A DNA stretch of 64,000 bases from Trichostrongylus colubriformis. Its lineage: Eukaryota; Nematoda; Chromadorea; Rhabditida; Trichostrongylidae. Below the pieces are notes generated by a model that saw nothing but the letters and a program-made list of their open reading frames with translations, searched no databases and had not been told where the DNA came from. Below are positions 11,701 to 20,700 of this stretch, one piece after another (the stretch's first letter is position 1; each line of letters opens with the position of its first letter). The translations under genes and the position numbers were made by a program. The stretch covers positions 57,892,591 to 57,956,590 of the forward strand of contig OZ022258.1 of NCBI GenBank assembly GCA_963978905.1. Reading direction: 5' to 3'.

Positions 11701-14700
11701 GTAGGATCATTGACCGGGAAGTCTCGAGAGATTGCCGACCTGATGAGGCGACGAAAAATCCAAATCCTATGTATCCAGGAAACACGCTGGAAAGGAGCTA
11801 AGGCAAGAGAGGTTGGAGAGGGAGTCAAACTCTTCTACAACGGCGAGGACAGTAAACGGAACGGAGTGGCCATCGCAGTAGCGGATTCCCTCAAAGATAG
11901 CGTGTGCGCCGTGAACAGGATCAACGGTCGAATTATGGCAGTAATGTTGGATACAGAGGAGGGGTACTGGACCATAGTAAGTGTATACGCACTGCAAGCC
12001 GGTTGTCCTGAGCACGAGAAGGACGAGTTCTATCTGAGCCTTGACGACGCCATCAGGTCAGTTCCGGAAGGCGATCACCTCACCGTAGCAGGCGATCTGA
12101 ACGGTCACGTCGGCAGAGACAGAAGGGGCTTAGAAAGGGTGCATGGAGGCAAAGGGCTGGGCGTAAGAAACGCTGAGGGAGAAAGGATACTGGACCTGGC
12201 CACGGCCCATGACTTAGCGGTCTGCAGCACGTACTTCGCGAAAAGAGAGAGTCAAAAGGTAACCTATAGCAGTGGAGGGAGACAAACGGAAGTCGACCAT
12301 ATACTCATAAGAAGATCAGCCCTCAAAACTGTGAAGGACCTCAAGGTACTGCCAGGAGAGGAACTCACCACCCAACACAGGCCCCTCCTAGCAGATCTTG
12401 CCATAGATCTCCCTAAGAAAACAAGGCTCAAGACCGAACGGCGAATCAGATGGTGGAAGCTGCACAAACAGGAAAGGGATGACCTCAAAAGGAGGATACT
12501 GGATATCGGTCTCCCAGACCCTAACGGGCCGACTCAGGAGACTTGGAACAGAGCAGCTGAGGTAATTCTGAAATGCGCAAAGGAAACGCTGGGGGAGACC
12601 CGAAGTGGCTTCAAAGGAGACAAAGCAGCGTGGTTCTGGAATGAGGAGGTTCAGAGGGTAGTGAAACAAAAGAAGGAAGCATACAAGCGGTGGCAGAAAA
12701 CGAAGAACCCAGAACACCTCGACACCTACAAACGCTGCAAGAGGCTTGCCAAGGCAGCTGTGGCCAAAGCAAAGAATACAGAAATGGATGCCTTGTACGA
12801 AAGGTTGGATGGGAAGGAGGCAGAAAAGTTCGTCTTCAGGCTGGCTAAAGCGAGACATCGAGCCACCCAAGACGTCGCGGTGGTCAAGGCTGTAAAGAGC
12901 AGCGAGGGTACCACTCTGAGGAAACCAGCCGAGGTCAAAAGGAGATGGCGGGAGTACTTCGATGGGCTTCTGAACGAAGAGTTCCCACGTAAGGAAAGCC
13001 AACAGAAGGAGGCTACGGCTGGCCCCATCTTCCCTTGGACAGCGGGAGAAGTTCGCCAGGCGCTGGGAAAAATGAAGAATGGAAAGGCCGCTGGTCCAGA
13101 TGGGGTGCCAATAGAGGCATGGAAGGCACTGGGAGAGTACGGGGTGGGGTGGCTTACACGCTTCCTGAACACTGTGACGGCCAGAGGAAAAATTCCGGTT
13201 GCGTGGAGGACCAGTACCATCGTTCCCATATTCAAGCAGAAGGGGGACGCAATGGAGTGCTCCAACTACCGTGGAATAAAGTTGACGGCCCATACCATGA
13301 AGCTGTACGAGCGGCTGATTGACTTGAGGCTGAGGGAGCTGGTCACCATATCTCAGGAGCAGTTCGGGTTCATGCCTGAGCGCTCCACCACGGATGCCAT
13401 CTTCATCCTTAGACAAGTTATGGAAAAGTACCGTGAAAAGCGTAAGCCTTGCTACCTAGCCTTCCTGGACCTCGAAAAGGCCTTCGACCGTCTGCCACGA
13501 CCAGTAATCTGGAATTCGCTTCGAGAACGACAGATACCAGAGCACCTCGTCACCCTTATACAGGACATGTACGATGGGGCTAAGGCGGTCATACGCACCC
13601 CGCAGGGACTGACGGCGGAAATAGGGATCTCGGTTGGGGTACACCAAGGCTCAGCCCTAAGCCCGTTCCTCTTCCTACTCACCCTAGATGGCATAGTGAA
13701 AGACCTCATGGAGGGACCACTGAGGACCATTCTGTACGCTGACGACATTGCCCTGATAGCGGATACCAAAGAAGAACTACAGGCGAAGGTGCAGAGATGG
13801 CAGGCAAGGCTGGCAGAGAACGGCTTACGAGTAAACGTGAAGAAGACCAAATTCCTAAGCTCCGAAGACTGTCCGGTGTCCATCGTGGACCGCCATGGAG
13901 AAAGCATCGAAAGGGTTCAGGACTTCCGATACCTGGGAAGTGATGCAGCCGAGGATGGTACGGTGGATCAGGCCGTGAAAGCCCGAATAAATGCGGCATG
14001 GCTGAAATGGAGAGAGTCCACAGGAATCCTCTGCGATCGACGGTGCTCCAGGACTCTAAAGGGCAAGGTATACCGAACGGTGATAAGACCCGCAATGCTC
14101 TATGGCAGCGAGTGCTGGCCCATAACAAAGAATCTTGAGAAGCAGCTACATTCCGCAGAAATGAGGATGCTGAGATGGGCATGTGGCTGGACGCGGCTCG
14201 ACAGGATCAGGAACGAGGACGTCAGGGCAGTCATGCAGACGGCACCGGTCCAGCTGAAGTTGAGGGAGCAGCGGCTAAGATGGTATGGGCATGTGCTGAG
14301 AAGGTCGGCAGGTCACCTAGTTAGGAAAGCGGTGGAGTTCGAAGCACCCGGCAAGCGACCACGAGGAGCCCCAAAGAAAAGGTGGAGGGACGTTATCAAA
14401 ACGGACCTCACAGAAGTGAAAGCCACGGCAGAAGATGCCTTGGATAGGAGAAAATGGCGGCGATTGACAAGAACAGCGGACCCCGCAATGGCGCGGGACT
14501 AACGCTAGGGAGAAGAAGAAGGCTGTCTTCACACTGTGCGGTGCTGATGCCAGCACTTCGGGGCGGCAGTTTGCTACGCTACCTAATAGGCGCAGCAATC
14601 GTTCTGCGCATTTTTTACCGCCCCATCCGCAAGACGGTTCACATTATATAAGGAATATGAAGTCGCGTTCATACTTCGCGGTGCCGGTGGCAAGGAATGG

Positions 14701-17700
14701 CCGCATGTCTTTGCGTCTCCGCTCGTGCCATTCTGTCTCGTTGCCTGCCTCGTCTTTGCACCTACTCCGTGCCAGTCTGCCTCGCTGCCTGTGAACGCAG
14801 CCACGTCCTGCCGGTGCAAAGTAACGAACGCGGCTTATGGTCTGGCGAGAGAGCATGGCTGCGTCTTCTCCCGTGCCACTCTGCACTGGTGCTTGTGAAC
14901 GCAGCTACGCTAGCTCCCACGGGCAGGCACTCCACCATCACCGCAGACAATAAAGGCGGTCTCACGCTACTCACCTAATATTTTGCATGTGCCATTGTAA
15001 CTGCTCGCTCTAAGGCAACAGTATATCCCGGACCATTCCAAAAAATAGCGAATATATGAAAAGCCACTCACGTGTGCACATGAGAACAAGCAGAAGAACT
15101 CACTATGTGTACTTTGACATCCAGAGAAATGCCCAGGTTTCTGGAACAACGCTTGTTACTATCATCATAAGCTTTGTTGGATTGCTGGTCATTGTGCACT
15201 GTGCTCGGTTGCTGGTGACTGTCATCCGGTGGGGCGTTACATTGGTGACGCCCCCAGCTGGATTGGTTATCTGAAAGCGAAAATAATATGATGGAATATC
15301 ACTGTGGGGGGATCAGTTTCCATTTGGTTTGATGGCCTATTCATGCGCGAATCAGAATTCATATTAGCACCTAAAACATTTATCATGAACATTTCTACTG
15401 AAGACACGTGCTGTTATGCTATGAGAGGAAGAGGGTTTACATACAGTGTTCGTATCCAAAGCGATTCGGCTGCTTACCAGCATCTGAGCTCTCGTACAGC
15501 TGCAATTTTTGTACGCTTTTCTATTTAAAGTGATCGTCCACGGGAAAATTAGTCTTTTTGTTACTTATATTTATGTTGTATTTGTCAATAAGGGCCGCAT
15601 GCTAAGCTTCACGCGAAAAGTGAGAATTCGGCTTAGATACACCTCCCCAAGTTCTTTGCCGGATGGGCGGGTCCTCCGAGTAAAAGATCCGTCTTGTCGT
15701 ACCGTGGTCGGGAACGAAGAGTGAGATTGTTGACGTAACCTTCTGTTCCTACAATGCTTCTCTGACCGCGGCGAACGACGCCCACGCCAAGACTTTGTGG
15801 TGCTGTGTCCTCAGCCGGATCCACATTTTTTCGCTTGAATCTTTGCGTGCGACCCACATCAGGCAAATATAACACAATATATGGGTAACATTAAAACTCA
15901 TTTTTCTGTGGACGATTCATGCGGCTCCACTGGGTCGCACCCATCGCATTGCGCTCCGTGCGCTGCGATACGATTTTTCTCTCCTGATGGTACACATCCA
16001 CATTCGACCAATTTAGCACACACCCTGGTTCAAACAATTGAACCGCGAAGAAAACACCCAATTTCCGAAGGCAATTTCTTAAAGAGAGCACCTACGGAGT
16101 AAAGCTACTTTGAACATTCTTTCATGCTGGCATCAAAGCTCCTCTTTTTTCCCTGCTATACTTTTCTTGTGCGAATACAATCTTTTCAATCTTTCTCCTT
16201 TTCTACATATGTACGTACTCCTTCCTCACGGCTGTCTTTACCAAAAGTGTCTCTCACTGATATCCCTTTTTCCAGTAATCCAGTTTGCAGTCATTACATC
16301 GTGTTGAAGATGTAATGATATTATGTTATTTTAGCTAGCAGAACCTCTCTCTTATTGGTTTACTTTGTGAGTATAGCTGTAGCACTTTTTTCAACTACCG
16401 CGAAGTTCTGGTAATTTTGTAGGAGTTTAAGGTCATTTGTCGTCCTTTGCACTCGAAGGTTTATTTTAGCGTGTATAGACTGTGTCACTGGCGATCCATA
16501 TGCAGAGCTGTTTTTTCTACCCAGTTCTTTTTTTCTCTTGAGGAGTAAACTCCTTAGTTTTTTGTGTTTTTGCTTACACAACATTTACTTGATGACCGCA
16601 ATTTGCTACCGTAGGGTGATCCCTAACCGACGGGACGGATTGTGTAATCAGCTTCATGGTGAAGAAAAATAATTTTTGAAATTTCGAGAATGGTCTTCTA
16701 GCGTGAAGGCGACTGATCACAGTTGACTAAGAAAAAGCAACAGTATGCTGTAAGCGACAGAGCCATCGTGCATAGCACCCCTCGCCATTAGTGATCAGTC
16801 TAACTGCATTGACAATATGTTTCAGACTCCGATAATTCATAATCTCAGACCTCCGATATACTGTAGAAAGTCCTGTGACCAATGATAAGGATTGATGAGC
16901 CTATCACTGCCGAATGGAGACGATCTTTGTGGTATAATCAGATACTGTGGAAGGAAGCTGGACGTTTGCTGTGGTAAGTGAGGCTGAAAATGTGGACATA
17001 AAGGCAATGTGGAAGGATTCAGTTAAAGGCACCGAGAGGACAAATAAGAGTTTTAAGAAGTGGAAAGACATGTTTTCTGTAAAAGAACGTGCGAATTACA
17101 TGAAAACGACTTGTGAAACACTTTCTCCTCACAAGGCTACTTATAATGGCCGTACCTTCGTGCATCCTAGTGCATACGGTTGGGTTGCTGTGAGGAGAGC
17201 AACGGTCATGGAGTGGCTTGGACGTCGCCTCACTCCTCAAAGGAATCGTCCATGGAAGAAAAGTTCTTGTGTCACCCATAAATTATGATGTATCTGTCCG
17301 ATAAGGGCCGCATGCAAAGTTTTACGCGAAAAAGTGAGAATTCGGATAAGATACAGCACCACATGCGTCCGGGTGGGCGGGGCGTTCGAGTAAAAGCTTT
17401 TTTCGTCGTCCGCCGCGATTGGGAACGGAAAATGGGACTGTTTACGTATTTCTCATTTCCTACAATGCGCGTCCCATTGCGGCGGACGACAGAGTGTGAT
17501 GCTGTATCTTAGCCGGATTCAAATTTTTTTTCGTGTGAAACTTTGCATCTGCTGACATAAGACAAATACAACATAAAAAAAGGTACAGAAAATTTCTTTT
17601 TTGCGTGAACGATTCCTTTAAGCCATGCTCATAATGTGCGGTAACGGCAGCAAAGTGTGGCTGCGTGTCCCTGCGTCTCCATCTGTGCCACACTGCTTAA

Positions 17701-20700
17701 TTGCCTGCGTCGTCTCTGCACCTGCCCTATGCCACTCCGCCTCGCTGCCTGTGAACGCAGCTTTACACTGATGCACAGCAGAACGGAGAGCAGGAAAAAC
17801 ACTCGTCTACGATGAGAATCACTGTGAAAAAAGTCTATTTCTGTTCTTGACCGTTTCGTTCCATTCTCCATTCTTCTACAACATTACACTGCACTTCTGC
17901 TCCCATATTGGACAATTGAGCAAATTGTCCCGGTGCCTTTAACTACCTTCGAGTCACGAAGCAACACTATCTTACCATGAGGAGCCCACTGGGGTCGACT
18001 GTTACCTCACTACTGACGTGATGAATATTCGCGTGACCAGAAAAGGAGGCACGTCCTGAAGTAATAAATGAACATAGGTAACGTACTGATTTTTTTTTGA
18101 ACTTTTCATCATATCAGTGTGGTTTTCATACTTACCACTTGTGCATATTAATGTGTGAAGCGCGGTTGTATTTCATTGGTTCTATCAGGTAAATTTCCAC
18201 ATATTTCTTGAAATTTCATATAGTATGCAATATATGTATTTGACAGGGTGTCTGTGATAAAATTTTCCTATGATTCATTAAATCTATGACAACTACAATT
18301 CAATATCGAGTTTGTGCAATTCAATGCAAGCCTTCTGTAATATCTTATTGAACGCCACTTTAGGGCCATAAAAACTGCTTTCCAAAGGCACGTTTATATA
18401 ATTCACCCTCCCTAGGTATGAAAATCAAGGATGATAAGGAATTAGGGAAAAAAATTGGAAAATTTGGAGTGACTTTTTTCTGAAAATTTGGGTTGATGTG
18501 GAAGAATCCAAGTATTTTGTTCTGGGAGTTAACACTACTTCTTAGCGAATGCACAAAACTTCTCTACGAAGTATTATACACTTGAATATAAAAAACGCTT
18601 TGTTTAAGAAACCGCCTTTAGAGATCGAACGATACAAGTTCGTGATGAGTAGGGCATGGGAGAAGAATTGTAGAGCACACGTAATCTGAGCTGAACCCCG
18701 CCGACGCTCAGGACGGGCTGGATGTGTGCCGGAATTTTCGATGCTCGGGTCAAAAAATCTGTCTGTCAGTCAGGTCTGGACATTCGCGACTACATGAGGG
18801 AAGACCTGTAAAGATCGAGGTAAGTTTGCAATGATTTCTAACTCCGCTCAGCTCCGTTCTGAAATAGGCCAGGCGGCAGGAAAAGTTAGTTATAGGGATC
18901 GTGCACGAAAAAAAATGAGTTTCTCTGTTTGCAACCATATATTTGTGTACTTGCTTAATAAGGGGCCCATGCAAAGTTTCATACAAAAAAGTGAGAATCC
19001 AGTAAAGATATAGCTCAAAGTGGCGGTATAGGGGGCGCCGCCTTCGAGTAAGTCCTGCCCCATTGTCCGCCGCGGTCGGAGACGCATAATGGAAAGCGAA
19101 AATTACGTGAGCAATCCTACTCCGTATCCGACGGTGGTAGACAACGGAACAAGGCTTTTTCTCGGAGGCGCCTCCTCAGCCACCATTTTTAGGAGCTGCA
19201 TATTAACCGGATTCTCACTTTTCGCGTGGAACATTGCATGTGCCCCTATTAGACGAATACAACATACATGTATGGGTGAAATCAAAAATTATTCTTCCGT
19301 GCCCCATTTGAACAAATTCTCTGAACTTTTCCGTGCACCATTTCTTTGCTCACCTCAAATTAATGGTGCACGGAATAGGTCAAAGAATTTTATTCGCAAC
19401 AGGTGGAGGTTACCCCACTTGGGTTGCTCTCACTGCGGAAATTCACACAACGTCAAAAGTCGCATGTTCACCAAAAGTCTTACGTGGCAGATGGTCCTCC
19501 ATAAGCCTGGGATAAGGAAGCTGCAGATTACATCTGCAGCTATAAGATGTTGATAGTGTTTTCAGGGTGGCTGAGCTGTCAGTGACATGGGCAGGGGCGA
19601 AATCAAATGATGTCAAGACGGAATGGAGACCGAGGCAAGGGTGAAGAAAGGAAAGAATGCGAGCCCTTCAGTCCTCATGAGAATTTGGACAACGGCGAAA
19701 TGGGCACGGCCAACACTGAAATTTCCTCACCACACGAGTGAAGTGAGTAACAGTGCGAAGACATAGAGCTTCCATTACTGTATGTGGGGGTCAAGTAGCT
19801 TCCGGCCACACATCTGATTATGGTCTAGAGGGCCGAAATTGAACGGACAATCGAATTTTGGCAAGTACAACATAAATATATGAATTTTTGACAATCGAAC
19901 TGAACGGGTAGGAGTGGACGAGCAGGAGTGGGGGGGGGGTCGTAATTGCACAGGTCACCAACGGTCCAGACTTAATGATGAGCCGAACGTGCTGATCCGT
20001 TTATGTATGAAAATATGATTGAAATGAGTGATCAATAGAAAAACCACAATAATAAAATAGTAATACTATGCAGCTAATAGTTACTGATACTGTAGAGGTG
20101 ATGTACATGGCGAAAGGTGGCAGGCCGTTTTGAGTACCCCGGGTGAGGGGGGGGGGGTTGAGTCGTATCGGAGCAGCCACTTTTCTCGACACCTAGGTGT
20201 GCCCTGTTCATCATGAAAAGTGATTCTAGAGACGTGCTGTTAGTCGGTATCAATCGAAATGTTCGAATTTTACAGTAGACTGCTGGGAACTGGTGAGTCA
20301 CCAAAAACGGATAATTGAAACACCAGTGAGGCTTGAGCATGCTAGGACGCGTAGAATATATCAAACAAGCCTATTTTCACTTCTCTGCGTGATGAGCATA
20401 GTAGTGTGTGCTTGCCTAATCGGTTATATAGAATTCAAGGCCTATTCCTTTGCTTTTCTGAATATATGCATAAAACTGTGTTTAAAGAAATCGTCCACGG
20501 AAAAGAAAACGTGTTTCTCTGTTATTCATTTATTTATGTTGTACTTGCCCAATATAGACCGCATGCTCCCGACCGCGGCGGACGACGGGACGAGGCTTTT
20601 ACTAAGAGGTCCCGCCCACCCGGCCGAGACTTTACGGTGCTGTATCTTAGCCGGATTTGCATTTTTTTTCGCATAAAACTTTACATGCGGTCCATATTAG

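Larger units (their letters stand above)
11359..14520 (+). mobile_element. Full-length RTE-type non-LTR retrotransposon
   Basis: The 3162 bp element is bounded by perfect 15 bp direct repeats. It has a 186 nt 5' region that starts with a tRNA-like block, one intact 985-codon ORF, and a 3'UTR of only 18 nt that ends in the short GAA tail AGAAGAAGAA. A single endonuclease-RT ORF, about 3.2 kb length and a short microsatellite tail are features of the RTE clade. Intact ORF plus unmutated target duplication suggest a young and perhaps still active copy. It lies antisense in a 5.1 kb intron of the minus-strand gene. Confidence 0.88.

Noticed and set aside
12388..13416. 342-codon open frame on the minus strand inside the LINE
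   Set aside because: It is the antisense shadow of the reverse transcriptase ORF; the plus-strand frame has all the motifs.
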